Shown one piece after another: positions 19,130 through 29,345 of a stretch of DNA of 64,000 nt. The notes below the pieces were generated by a model that was not told where the DNA came from, ran no database searches, and saw nothing but the letters and a program-made list of their open reading frames with translations. The stretch comes from Shewanella profunda (GTDB lineage: Bacteria > Pseudomonadota > Gammaproteobacteria > Enterobacterales > Shewanellaceae), in assembly GCF_023283765.1 (NCBI RefSeq), contig NZ_JAKILG010000002.1, positions 124,001-188,000 on the forward strand. The letters run 5' to 3'. Position 1 is the first letter of the stretch. Each line of letters starts with the position of its first letter. The position numbers and the translations under genes are program-made.

Positions 19130-20059
19130 TTAATCTTCAATAGGTGAGATAAAAATTCGCTGTAGATCGTTATTCCATAATTGAATGATTTTGCGGGTCT
19201 TTTCTTTATTCCAAAAACACTTACCGAATAAAATCAGCCCTGCGCCTTCTAAATCACGTTTATCTTCAATGGCAAATTGCTTTAATAGTTTTGCCTTTAC
19301 CCCATCGATAGGAATACCTATATCTTTACTGTCAGCGGGATTGAGCCAATTCATGGTTGGATCCGTATGTGAAATCGTCCCCCAATACATATGAGGCTTA
19401 TTATCACTGGGATCGGCATCGGCAAAATTCACAAATAGATTCTTTGCCCGCCAGCGGTATTTACGCTCACTATCTGTATACACCCAGAGGTTGGATGTGG
19501 CTAAATCGGAACCACGCAGTAAACTGTGGAGCAACTTTTCTAAACCTTGGCTCGGGACGCGTTGTTCTTTGAGTGGGGTATCTTTTGGCATGTCGACCTG
19601 ATATTGCATCGGGGCTTCTTGCACTGTGTCAACGTTAACCTTCTTTACTTCAATATCCGCAATCTGCGCTGAATTAAGTATGGCTTTATCTGCGTTTTCC
19701 TTTGACTTGGCGCTGCTAGATTTAGCTATTCTCGGTTTACGGCTAAAATCGATCATCAGCGCATCGGCATCCACCAGCTGTTGATGCACTTCGATGGCAT
19801 CTTGTTCTTCTCGGGATTTTTGTACCGAAGGTTTAAATTCAATGCAATCAATTTGATGATAGCGGGATCCAAAGCAGGCAGCTTTGCCATCTTTTGAGGC
19901 TTTACGGAAATAGGCTTTACCGCCACAGGCAGGGCAAAATAACCTTTGACGCAGACGCTCAATATCCGCTTCGGACAAGTGCTGAAACGTAAATACGCTG
20001 TATGTCACTCGAATTGCGTCGCCTTGCTCGGGATCGAGTTCACAAATCGCATCTAACAT
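19130..20059 (-). CDS. Uncharacterised protein with N-terminal zinc-ribbon-like motif
   Basis: I do not recognise this 309-residue soluble protein. Near residues 42-76 it has CPACGGKAYFRK, then a Cys, RYHQIDC: a CxxC...C...H..DC pattern that could bind zinc and resembles small zinc fingers next to nuclease or sensor domains. A polar, low-complexity linker (about 100-160) follows. The C-terminal domain (about 170-305) is well ordered in composition, with WVYTDSERKYRWRAKNLFVNF and LILFGKCFWNKEKTRKIIQLW. No signal peptide or membrane helix is seen. It stands alone upstream of nothing obvious on its strand. Confidence 0.7.
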   Translation of the reverse strand: MLDAICELDPEQGDAIRVTYSVFTFQHLSEADIERLRQRLFCPACGGKAYFRKASKDGKAACFGSRYHQIDCIEFKPSVQKSREEQDAIEVHQQLVDADALMIDFSRKPRIAKSSSAKSKENADKAILNSAQIADIEVKKVNVDTVQEAPMQYQVDMPKDTPLKEQRVPSQGLEKLLHSLLRGSDLATSNLWVYTDSERKYRWRAKNLFVNFADADPSDNKPHMYWGTISHTDPTMNWLNPADSKDIGIPIDGVKAKLLKQFAIEDKRDLEGAGLILFGKCFWNKEKTRKIIQLWNNDLQRIFISPIED

Positions 20060-20100
20060 AGCGCCCCCTTTCCCTTTTTATGGCTTAAGTATTTTTGAGC

Positions 20101-20262
20101 TTAAAGCCATGTATTAACCCCGAGCGTCACTAGCCCTAACAAAAACAACATCCCAATGACTCGGTATATCAAGCCCAAAGTGCTGGTTCCCTGTGAGCTA
20201 ACATTGGAGCTAAGTGGATCCGCTTTCAACTTAGCCCGAGTTTCTTTGGTATTCAAAATCAT
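20101..20262 (-). CDS. Small single-pass membrane protein (DUF3094-like)
   Basis: A 53-residue product from ATG 20262, preceded by AAAGGG. The polar N-terminus (NTKETRAKLKADPLSS) is followed by one C-terminal membrane segment (IGMLFLLGLVTLGVNTWL). An earlier ATG at 20298 would overlap the upstream exonuclease gene. It lies four bases after that gene's stop, so it is co-transcribed with it. The DUF3094 assignment is tentative and based on layout; function is unknown. Confidence 0.65.
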   Translation of the reverse strand: MILNTKETRAKLKADPLSSNVSSQGTSTLGLIYRVIGMLFLLGLVTLGVNTWL

Positions 20263-20266
20263 CCCT

Positions 20267-21163
20267 TTACCCATTGGCCTGTTCAAAATAGACAGCAAGT
20301 CGAGCCGTTAGGTTTTGAGTAAGCAACTGAGCATTCGCTTCTAATGATGCCAGATAAAATGGCTTAAGTTTGTCAATTAGCTCGCTAAAACAATGTTGCG
20401 CTGCCAATGCATCTAAGGCGGCATAAACAATTTGTGTAGAAGTTAGAGGTACCTGTTGCCAATTCGATAGGGTCACTTTTTTGGGCTTATCGATACGCTT
20501 TTGCAGTAAAGTGGCGACCAGTTGACGAGTACCCATTTCTTTACCCGCCCCAAGCTGTGCTAGCGCCCAGTTCAAATCTAACCTCGGCGTGACATTAATC
20601 CCCCACTCCCGCGTTAATGCTTGACCGTCACTTCTAAGGCCAATACCCACTTTTAAGATATTCTCATCCTCAAGCACAGGTTTTAATAACACTAACTGCT
20701 CAGCTAACAGCGCATGTTGAAACAAATAGCAGGTGTCATGGGTCGCGATTTGGATCAAACTTAAGGGATGCTGCACTCCGCGCTCAAAACTTGCGCGAGT
20801 TTCGGTATCAAACCCAATGACACGCTGCTCGCTTATGCTTTGCAGCACTGTTGTTAATTCATCAGGCTGAACCACAACCACTCGCGTACCCTCAAGCTCG
20901 AAAGGGGCTAATTGGGATAACTCAATATCATCAAGACGAGTGATAAGTGCAAGCTTTTGTTTAAACCACAATAACTTAAGTTCAGGCCCTATTAATTTAG
21001 GCAAAGCATCTATTGCAACTGAAGTATCAGACTGTGCTGCTTGGGCCAAATAGGCGCTACCCGCCGCATCCATTACTGCAATCAAACCATCGGCATTCTC
21101 GCTTAGCTCCTGACGTAGCCAAGCTAACTTATTGGGCGAAAGGCAATACTTCATTAACTTCAT
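20267..21163 (-). CDS. RNase D-like DEDDy 3'-5' exonuclease
   Basis: The product is 298 residues from ATG 21163; AAGGA lies eight bases upstream, so GTG 21166 is less likely. The N-terminal 100 residues are not recognised. From about residue 115 a DNA polymerase A-type exonuclease domain follows: GFDTETR (DxE, Exo I), KVGIGLRSD (Exo II) and YAALDALA (Exo III, YxxxD), giving all DEDDy metal ligands. There is no HRDC domain, so this is not full-length RNase D; it resembles stand-alone 3'-5' exonucleases. The substrate, RNA or DNA, cannot be told from sequence. Confidence 0.85.
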   Translation of the reverse strand: MKLMKYCLSPNKLAWLRQELSENADGLIAVMDAAGSAYLAQAAQSDTSVAIDALPKLIGPELKLLWFKQKLALITRLDDIELSQLAPFELEGTRVVVVQPDELTTVLQSISEQRVIGFDTETRASFERGVQHPLSLIQIATHDTCYLFQHALLAEQLVLLKPVLEDENILKVGIGLRSDGQALTREWGINVTPRLDLNWALAQLGAGKEMGTRQLVATLLQKRIDKPKKVTLSNWQQVPLTSTQIVYAALDALAAQHCFSELIDKLKPFYLASLEANAQLLTQNLTARLAVYFEQANG

Positions 21164-21244
21164 CACACCGTCCTTGAGAGCTTAAAGAATAACTTCCGTT
21201 AGAAACCATTCCTATATCGAACTATCTTCCACCAAAACCAACAA

Positions 21245-22177
21245 TTAGCTACGCAGCTTTTGAATTCCCGCCATAAGAAAAACAGCAAGGGCGCCCGCAA
21301 GCACACCAAATAACCCGTTGAGCATGCTAGGCGTGAGAACCGCCAGGACAGGGCCGATAACACTGATTGCAGCAATAGCTTGTTGCGCATGGTGAATTTG
21401 CTCACCGATGATATGCAAACCATGGGTTAAAATCCCGCCGCCCACCATAAACATGGCCGCTGTGCCGATAATGGTTAAACTTTTCATCAATACGGGCGCC
21501 GCGCTTAACAAACTAAAACCGAGTTTGCGATTAAGCTGCATCACCACAGATGTACCTTGGCGCTGGCTTAAGTACAAACCTGCATCATCCATTTTAACGA
21601 TTGCAGCAACGAGCCCATACACGCCAATGGTCATAATAATGCCAATAGTGGCTAAGGTGAAAAACTGTGTCGTAAGGGGCTTATCCGCCACTATACCAAG
21701 GGTGATGGCAATAATTTCTGCCGATAATACAAAGTCGGTGCGAATAGCCCCCTTCACTTTTTCGGCCTCGTAAGCGGCTAAATCGGCTATCTGTGGCAGT
21801 TCGTGTTCTGCTTTGCTCTCGCCGTGTTTTTTGTCTTTCCGATGAATATAACTATGGTGTAGTTTTTCAAAACCTTCGAAACACAAAAATAGCCCACCAA
21901 ACATCAGTAATGGCGTAACAGCCCAAGGAATAAACGCGCTGATAAGCATGGCCGCTGGCACCAAAATCAACTTATTGCGAAATGATCCTAAAGCAACAGC
22001 CCAGACAACGGGCAACTCACGGTCAGCACTGACACCTGTCACCTGCTGGGCATTAAGCGCTAAATCATCCCCTAGCACCCCTGCGGTTTTCTTTGCTGCA
22101 ACCTTACTCATCACTGCCACATCATCTAAAATCGATGCGATATCATCGAGTAAAGTTAATAAACTCGCCCCAGCCAT
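21245..22177 (-). CDS. yedI: DUF808 family inner-membrane protein YedI
   Basis: A 310-residue polytopic membrane protein of unknown function. The start MAGASLLTLLDDIASILDD and the segment MFGGLFLCFEGFEKL (about residues 91-105) are typical of the YedI/DUF808 family. About six to eight hydrophobic helices are visible. The length matches E. coli YedI at 305. GGAAG precedes ATG 22177. It is likely monocistronic. Confidence 0.9.
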   Translation of the reverse strand: MAGASLLTLLDDIASILDDVAVMSKVAAKKTAGVLGDDLALNAQQVTGVSADRELPVVWAVALGSFRNKLILVPAAMLISAFIPWAVTPLLMFGGLFLCFEGFEKLHHSYIHRKDKKHGESKAEHELPQIADLAAYEAEKVKGAIRTDFVLSAEIIAITLGIVADKPLTTQFFTLATIGIIMTIGVYGLVAAIVKMDDAGLYLSQRQGTSVVMQLNRKLGFSLLSAAPVLMKSLTIIGTAAMFMVGGGILTHGLHIIGEQIHHAQQAIAAISVIGPVLAVLTPSMLNGLFGVLAGALAVFLMAGIQKLRS

Positions 22178-22418
22178 AAAACTTCCTTAATAAATAGCAT
22201 TCTGCTTTTACCATAGTAACTTAGTTAGATTAGATGCGCATAATGAAATGCTTTTCATCTTAACTGCTTAAGTCGCTTACATTATTCGAACAGTTTTATC
22301 ATGTAGAAATACCATGAATGCAGATCACACTGACAATGGAATAGCCCCACATTATTTGTCGGAAAAGAGTATACTAACCCCAGAATTTTTTACTCATTTG
22401 CCGTTACAGGATGTCAAC

Positions 22419-23081
22419 ATGACTCAAGATGAAATGAAAAAAGCTGCCGGTTGGGCCGCGCTAAAGTACGTTGAAAAAGACAGTATTGTAGGTGTAGGCA
22501 CAGGCTCGACTGTAAACCACTTTATTGATGCATTAGCGACCATGAAAGCTGATATCGAAGGCGCGGTTTCAAGCTCGGAAGCGTCCACTCAGAAAATGAA
22601 AGCACTGGGTATTCCCGTTTATGACTTAAACAGCGTGGATCGTTTATCTGTCTATGTGGACGGAGCCGATGAAATCAACGACCGTATGGATATGATCAAA
22701 GGCGGCGGCGCGGCATTAACCCGTGAAAAAATTGTCTCCGCGGTCGCTGAAAAGTTTATTTGCATCGTCGATAACACAAAACAAGTGGATATCTTAGGTG
22801 AATTCCCTCTGCCAGTTGAAGTGATCCCAATGGCACGTTCTTATGTTGCCCGCCAATTAGTCAAACTAGGTGGAGATCCAGTATATCGCGAAGGTGTTGT
22901 TACCGATAACGGCAACGTAATCCTCGATGTATACAATCTTAAGATCCTTAATCCAAAAGAATTAGAAAGTCAGATCAATGAGATAGTCGGTGTGGTGACT
23001 AATGGGCTGTTTGCTAAACGCGGTGCCGATATATTGTTAGTTGGCACGCCTGATGGCGTAAAAACGTTCACCGCCAAATAA
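22419..23081 (+). CDS. rpiA: Ribose-5-phosphate isomerase A
   Basis: Interconverts ribose 5-phosphate and ribulose 5-phosphate in the pentose phosphate pathway. The 220-residue length from ATG 22419 matches E. coli RpiA at 219. GVGTGSTV (about residues 24-31) binds phosphate, VDGADEIN (about 81-88) and [12 protein letters not shown] (about 94-105) form the active site. The frame is open back to ATG 22314, but the extra 35 residues are unlike RpiA and a promoter-like TATACT lies at 22370-22375. A terminator follows. Confidence 0.96.
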   Translation: MTQDEMKKAAGWAALKYVEKDSIVGVGTGSTVNHFIDALATMKADIEGAVSSSEASTQKMKALGIPVYDLNSVDRLSVYVDGADEINDRMDMIKGGGAALTREKIVSAVAEKFICIVDNTKQVDILGEFPLPVEVIPMARSYVARQLVKLGGDPVYREGVVTDNGNVILDVYNLKILNPKELESQINEIVGVVTNGLFAKRGADILLVGTPDGVKTFTAK

Positions 23082-23138
23082 GCTCAGCGTTAAAGAGCCC
23101 ATAGCAATCACGGGGCTACAGATGTAAAAAACACTGTA

Positions 23139-23176
23139 AAAATGCCAGCCACTTTATACAAGGGCTGGCATTTTTT
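23139..23176 (+). terminator. Terminator after rpiA
   Basis: AAAATGCCAGCC and GGCTGGCATTTT arms flank a 12-base loop and end in TTTTTT. It may also serve converging rlmI transcripts, since it has an A-tract on the other side. Confidence 0.85.
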
Positions 23177-23252
23177 ATGACTCAGTTTTATCTAGCTCAA
23201 TTTTATCTTGCTCAGCTCACCATCGCTGGCAGCTTATATCAAAAGCTTGGCT

Positions 23253-24490
<1,238 letters not shown>

Positions 24491-24634
24491 TTAACAAAGG
24501 CTGAAGTCTAAAAATGGGAAACGGATGATATACCCAATGTTGCCTAAGTGCGAGTACCGAACGCACCTGACTTATAGGGCGCGAATAATACCTTATTTAT
24601 CGCTAAAAATAAGCGCACTAAATCGCTTTATCGC

Positions 24635-25804
24635 CTATGAGCGAATGGCGAGTTCGACTATGACTGGCGCATGGTCCGTACTGTATGCATCGCGCTCATA
24701 TTCAGGTCTGACTAAATGTCTATCGCAGGTTTGATAATCCACGACTTGAGCGAGGCTGCGCCCTTGATTGGCATCAAACTCACTCGATAGCAAAATATAA
24801 TCTAACACTGAACCTTTGGGGCCATAATAGTGAGTGGCCGCCCTATGCTCCCTATGGTATTGCGCATTATTCCTTAAATTGGCCTCGATAAATAATTCAT
24901 AGGCATCCTGTAATTGATATTGGGCAAATACCGCAGCAAGTGATGTATCGGAAAGATGACCTAAACCAGCCGCCTTAATATTACCACTGTGAATACTCTC
25001 GCCTCGAATAGTCAAGGCGTCCAACGCCCCCATCAACAGGCCATCATTAAAATCCCCCATCAACATCACTGGGTATCGACGGGCTTGCCTGCGTTTTAAT
25101 ATTCCATCAAACAATAAAGCGGCTTCAGCGCCACGTTGCATGGTCGATGCCCACCGCCCAAGCGCCTGCTCCACCAATAACTGAGTTTCAGCGTGCAATT
25201 TGATATTGGCTAACGTTTGATTGTCGGCATTGGCTGAGGTCATAGCATCCGTAGACTGAGCTATGGTTGGGATAGGTTCCAGAGCGAGTCCCGCGCGCTT
25301 AGATTTAAAGTGCACCACATAGCAGTCACACATACCAATTTGTGGTACATCCACAGTTGCCCGCAGTACCTTACGGCTAAAGGCAAACTCACTCGATAAT
25401 CCCATGGCCGCGACTAATCGCAGGTCCGGCTCAACGCTGACCACCTCGATAATCGGATAACGGGAAGCCAAAGCAACAACCGGACTTCGATATATATAAT
25501 CACTGATTAACGTAGGTTTATCGACAGTGGCAAAATGTACGAGACCCTGTGCTTTAGCGATATCGATAAGTGGCTCAGGACTAAAGACTTCCTGAAACCC
25601 CACGATATCGGGCTGACGATGGGCTAGAAACTCACTCAGCCAGTGACACTTTTTCTTCCATTGACCATGACTATAGATATTTTCAAAATCATAATAGGCC
25701 AATGGCGGTTCGATAAAATTGAACAAGTTAACACTGGCAATTTTAAGATTAGCGCAAGGGGGAATTAACAAGCTAAATTCATCAGTATCAATATCTTGTA
25801 CCAC
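24635..25804 (-). CDS. Endonuclease/exonuclease/phosphatase family protein
   Basis: A 389-residue cytoplasmic protein with the DNase I-like fold. It carries catalytic Glu in VGFQEVFSP (about residue 72), MGDFND (about 250) and the C-terminal STDHAPVIVEL with the catalytic Asp-His pair. Members cleave phosphodiester or phosphomonoester bonds in DNA, lipids or nucleotides; the substrate here is unknown. Start GTG 25804 is supported by GGGAG upstream. There is no signal peptide. It stands alone. Confidence 0.85.
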   Translation of the reverse strand: MVQDIDTDEFSLLIPPCANLKIASVNLFNFIEPPLAYYDFENIYSHGQWKKKCHWLSEFLAHRQPDIVGFQEVFSPEPLIDIAKAQGLVHFATVDKPTLISDYIYRSPVVALASRYPIIEVVSVEPDLRLVAAMGLSSEFAFSRKVLRATVDVPQIGMCDCYVVHFKSKRAGLALEPIPTIAQSTDAMTSANADNQTLANIKLHAETQLLVEQALGRWASTMQRGAEAALLFDGILKRRQARRYPVMLMGDFNDGLLMGALDALTIRGESIHSGNIKAAGLGHLSDTSLAAVFAQYQLQDAYELFIEANLRNNAQYHREHRAATHYYGPKGSVLDYILLSSEFDANQGRSLAQVVDYQTCDRHLVRPEYERDAYSTDHAPVIVELAIRS

Positions 25805-26278
25805 AGCCTACTCCCTAACAAACTGAACACTCAACAACTAACAACGAATATCGCCCACATCTTTACAACTCTTAGAATGCATCAAGGTATACCCAGAGCA
25901 CACTAATACCAAATCATCCAAAACCTACAGTGATTATTGAGCAGCGCAGTCCAAACGCCATCGCCAATATTATTGGCGCCGTCGTTTACTTTAGCATAGC
26001 GATTATGGTGATCGATTTACCCACATCTTAAGCCATTTTGGTCACTGGTTAACCAGGTGTTCGGTCCACTTTTCATTTAACTTTCCTTAACTTGGTTCGT
26101 ACCACAAATAGTCTAATAACCCTAAAAAATTTAGGCATAAACATTGAGGATCGGTTAATATTTTAGTATCAAACTTTATTTAACCTATCATTAACATTGC
26201 TATATTTGCAGTAGAGCCACTAGTGCAATTCTATAAGTAATAGCTATAACAGTACGAACGACGTGTTCAGAGGTCTTT
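25805..26278. other. Intergenic region with a 12-base palindrome
   Basis: The 474 bases between divergent genes hold no supported gene. A palindrome CTGGTTAACCAG lies at 26045-26056 and could be an operator. The stretch before the chemoreceptor gene (26080-26220) is A+T-rich and promoter-like. GAGGTC just before 26279 is the ribosome-binding site. Confidence 0.4.
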
Positions 26279-27367
26279 ATGTGGTTTAACTCCCAGCTAA
26301 AAAGAGAAAATAATATTCTCCAGCAACAACTTGCCGAGCAGCAGCGCTTACATCAAAGTGAAGTCGATGAGTTGAAAGCAATCATCCGTGAAAATGAAAC
26401 AATGCAGCAACAGTCCCGTCAAAACTCAGATCTTTTTACCGAAGTGATCGCTTGCCAAAATCAAGGCGGAGAAATGTTAAATGCGATTCGCGATGGGTTA
26501 GCCAGCAGCGCATCACTCCTTACCGAAGAAGAGGAATCCTTATCCGAGCTCGATCAAGTTTTTGCTCAAACCCGTGTTGCCATTACCAACCTTGCTTCTA
26601 GAGCCAGTTATATTAATGAGCAAGCCAAACAAAGTATGCATGCGGTAATGGAACTCGATACAACAACCTCCTCTATCAATCAATTTGTGGCCGCTATCCA
26701 AGGTATTTCTGAACAAACAAACTTACTCGCACTGAATGCGGCCATCGAAGCAGCCCGAGCAGGCGAAGCTGGCCGTGGTTTTGCCGTGGTTGCAGATGAA
26801 GTGCGCCAACTCGCGAGTAAAGCCCATGAGGCTAGTAGCCAGATAGAAAAACTCGTGAAACAGATAGTTTCTCAAGCCAATGAAATTAAAAAAATTGTTG
26901 ATAATAATCAAGCCAGTGCCGTTGATATTGCGGCATCATCGACTCAAATAGGACAAGTGGTTGAAGACGTACTCCAACGCTCACATAAAATGCAGTATGT
27001 GATCCACAATGCCGCGACAGCCTCTTTTTTGAATACCACCAAACTCGATCATGCAGTTTGGAAAACCCATATTTATCAATTAATTGAGAAACCACAACAT
27101 AACCACGAGATGAACTCACATACTGAATGCCGTTTAGGTCAGGGGGATTTTAAAGGTTTTGGCGCTGAGAATTATCAACACTTGAGCAATTTCAAAGCAT
27201 TAGATGCTCCGCATAAGGCGGTACACGAGGCGGGTAAAGCCGCTCTGAATGCAAGACATACAGGCAACTTAAGCGATATGGTCAAACAATTACATCAAAT
27301 GGAAGATGCAAGTATGCGGGTCGTGTATTGCCTCGATAATCTAATGCATGATGTGCACCAAGGCTAA
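26279..27367 (+). CDS. Soluble chemoreceptor with C-terminal zinc-binding (CZB) domain
   Basis: A methyl-accepting chemotaxis-type receptor of 362 residues with no membrane segment, so it acts in the cytoplasm. The N-terminus (about 1-60) is a Gln/Glu-rich coiled coil. The signalling hairpin tip is [19 protein letters not shown] (about residues 143-161), followed by [15 protein letters not shown]. The C-terminal domain has [14 protein letters not shown] and HKAVHEAGK, matching the His-Cys-His-His pattern of CZB domains, which sense zinc or hypochlorite in relatives. No chemotaxis genes adjoin it. The ligand is inferred only. Confidence 0.87.
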   Translation: MWFNSQLKRENNILQQQLAEQQRLHQSEVDELKAIIRENETMQQQSRQNSDLFTEVIACQNQGGEMLNAIRDGLASSASLLTEEEESLSELDQVFAQTRVAITNLASRASYINEQAKQSMHAVMELDTTTSSINQFVAAIQGISEQTNLLALNAAIEAARAGEAGRGFAVVADEVRQLASKAHEASSQIEKLVKQIVSQANEIKKIVDNNQASAVDIAASSTQIGQVVEDVLQRSHKMQYVIHNAATASFLNTTKLDHAVWKTHIYQLIEKPQHNHEMNSHTECRLGQGDFKGFGAENYQHLSNFKALDAPHKAVHEAGKAALNARHTGNLSDMVKQLHQMEDASMRVVYCLDNLMHDVHQG

Positions 27368-27542
27368 AATACGCCAAAATACACGGCACTATACCAACTA
27401 GGCTAATCTTAAGAGCACGATAGTGCGTGCTCTTTTCCTGAAAACCAATATCAAATTTTAATCTTATAAACCAAGCTAATAGCTATACTTGATAAAAATA
27501 CGGTTCTTACCTTTAATCGTTTTAGAGCAGGCAGTCAGACTC

Positions 27543-27560
27543 AATTATAACGTTATAATT
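27543..27560. promoter_or_regulatory. 18-base perfect palindrome before the solute-binding protein gene
   Basis: AATTATAAC and its exact reverse complement GTTATAATT abut, ending 14 bases before ATG 27574. The sequence includes a TATAAT -10-like hexamer. It could be an operator overlapping the promoter or the 5' leader. No regulator can be named. Confidence 0.45.
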
Positions 27561-27573
27561 TTTAGGGTTATTA

Positions 27574-28347
27574 ATGAAATTTGTCACTGGAATACTGCTA
27601 CCTATTATGGTTTTCGCCACCCCTACTATCGCGGCAAAACCACTGAATATTTATACCGAAGAATGGTCACCGATCAGTTTCTCAGTTGATGGTAAAGCCA
27701 CTGGTTTGGCTGTTCAAGTCGTTGAAGAAATACAAAAACGCATCAATAATCATGATCCCATCAAAGTCGTGCCATGGGCACGGGGCTGGAAAATGCTAAC
27801 AGAACAGCCCAATGTCATGCTTTTTACCGTAACTCGAACAGAAGAAAGGGAAAACATGTTTACTATGATTGGCCCAGTTGCAATTGGGACAACTAATTTT
27901 TACGCTTTAAAAAACAGTGGGATAAAAATCACCAACCTAGATGATGCTAAGTCAGCCAGAGCGATCGGCGTTTACCGCGCCTCAGTTGAGGAGCGAATGC
28001 TACTCGAACAGGGATTTACCAATGTTGCCGCCTCTTCCACTCCGCTATTAAGCGCCAGGCAACTGATAAAAAATCGTATCGATCTCTGGTGTAATGCCAA
28101 TTTAACAGCGCCAAGTATACTGGCTGATGCGGGTGCGAGTATTGATGATGTTGAATCCCTCTATACGATTAGTGCTAACCATCTTTATATCGCCTTTTCA
28201 AAGGGAACATCCAATGAAGTGATCAAGCAGTGGCAAAATAGTCTTGAAGCCATAAAAGAGGATGGAACCTTTGCGACGATTTATCATGCTTGGTTACCCA
28301 ATGATGCACCACCGTTACAAACAGAACGGATCGGGCTCGCTCACTAA
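27574..28347 (+). CDS. Periplasmic solute-binding protein, family 3
   Basis: A 257-residue secreted protein with signal peptide ending PTIAA. The core resembles the SBP_bac_3 fold: LNIYTEEWSPISF, GLAVQVVEEI, RTEERENMF and a C-terminal EDGTFATIYHAWL segment. Members bind amino acids for ABC import or act as sensors. No transporter genes adjoin it, which suggests a stand-alone or sensory role, as common in Shewanella. The ligand is unknown. Confidence 0.83.
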   Translation: MKFVTGILLPIMVFATPTIAAKPLNIYTEEWSPISFSVDGKATGLAVQVVEEIQKRINNHDPIKVVPWARGWKMLTEQPNVMLFTVTRTEERENMFTMIGPVAIGTTNFYALKNSGIKITNLDDAKSARAIGVYRASVEERMLLEQGFTNVAASSTPLLSARQLIKNRIDLWCNANLTAPSILADAGASIDDVESLYTISANHLYIAFSKGTSNEVIKQWQNSLEAIKEDGTFATIYHAWLPNDAPPLQTERIGLAH

Positions 28348-28410
28348 GCCCAATATTCTAAACTCCATTTCTCTTTAGAAGCACTTAAGACTCACTTAAA
28401 AAATAACCAC

Positions 28411-29178
28411 TTAGAAAGGACTGTCGCAAATCCAGTTAATCCGCTCTCCAGTCAGCGGATGATCAAAGGCTAAGCGGGTCGCATGGAGCATTAATCTTGA
28501 GTTATTCGTGATCTTAGTCTTTGTTGCATCAGATATCGTCTTGGTACTTGTGACATCTAGTGCATGCACATCAGCTTTGTCAGTCACCCTCTCACCGACA
28601 CCACCATAGAGGTCACAACCCATAATCGAGTGACCGAATTGCTGACTGTGGATCCTCAGTTGATGGGTGCGACCTGAAACTGGGGTAAATTCTACCCGCG
28701 TAGCAAAAGGTTCAGTTAACCGCTCAAGCACCCGATATTCGCTGATCGCAAGCTTGCCCGTGCTGTGGCAAATTTTCTGCAGCGGGAAATTGTCGACATC
28801 TTTAGCGATCGGCAGATTAATCACCCCACTGTCGTCAGTTAGATGCCCATGGAGTAATGCGGTATAACGCTTCTCGACCGTGCGCGCCTGAAACTGTTTA
28901 GTCAGCAAACCATTCACGGTTTTATTCAGCGCCACCAGCATAATACCTGAAGTGCCAAAATCGAGTCTGTGCAACAGAGTGGCCGTTGGGAAATCCTGCA
29001 CTAATCGATAATGTACTGAATCAAGATTAAGCGGATTTTTCCCCGACAGACTCAATAAACCGCTCGGCTTATCAATCAGCAGAATGTCACTGTCTTGGTA
29101 GAGAATGCGTATTTGCCCAAGGCAAGGCGGCGCAATAAACGTATCAACTTTGGCAAGACTATCGACTGTAGCAGGCAT
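28411..29178 (-). CDS. RluA-family RNA pseudouridine synthase
   Basis: A 255-residue pseudouridine synthase. LLIDKPSGLLS (about residues 33-43) and HRLDFGTSGIMLVA (about 71-84) contain the RluA signature with catalytic Asp. Also present are KRYTALLHG and GRTHQLRIH (about 165-173). There is no S4 domain. The size and the lack of S4 resemble RluA or TruC more than RluC/D; the target site cannot be assigned. It is a single gene. Confidence 0.87.
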   Translation of the reverse strand: MPATVDSLAKVDTFIAPPCLGQIRILYQDSDILLIDKPSGLLSLSGKNPLNLDSVHYRLVQDFPTATLLHRLDFGTSGIMLVALNKTVNGLLTKQFQARTVEKRYTALLHGHLTDDSGVINLPIAKDVDNFPLQKICHSTGKLAISEYRVLERLTEPFATRVEFTPVSGRTHQLRIHSQQFGHSIMGCDLYGGVGERVTDKADVHALDVTSTKTISDATKTKITNNSRLMLHATRLAFDHPLTGERINWICDSPF

Positions 29179-29288
29179 AGTTTTCTCAGGTAACTAAGTA
29201 GGAAATACAATAGTAGAAAATACAATCAGCGAACAAGCACTCAAAACAAACTGAACAATTAAGCAAAAACAGATACTAGCCTAAATAA

Positions 29289-29320
29289 TAAGGCCGCATA
29301 ACCTAGGTTATACGGCCTTA
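29289..29320 (-). terminator. Terminator after carB
   Basis: An imperfect long hairpin (TAAGGCCG-ATAACCT with AGGTTAT-CGGCCTTA) lies about 25 bases beyond the carB stop, followed on the minus strand by TTATTATTTA. Its U-tract is moderate. Confidence 0.7.
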
Positions 29321-29345
29321 ATGAATGGCATGAACAGTTAAAGGC

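Noticed and set aside
22314..22418. 35-residue N-terminal extension of rpiA
   Set aside because: The residues do not resemble RpiA, and a promoter-like TATACT lies within; ATG 22419 gives the family length.
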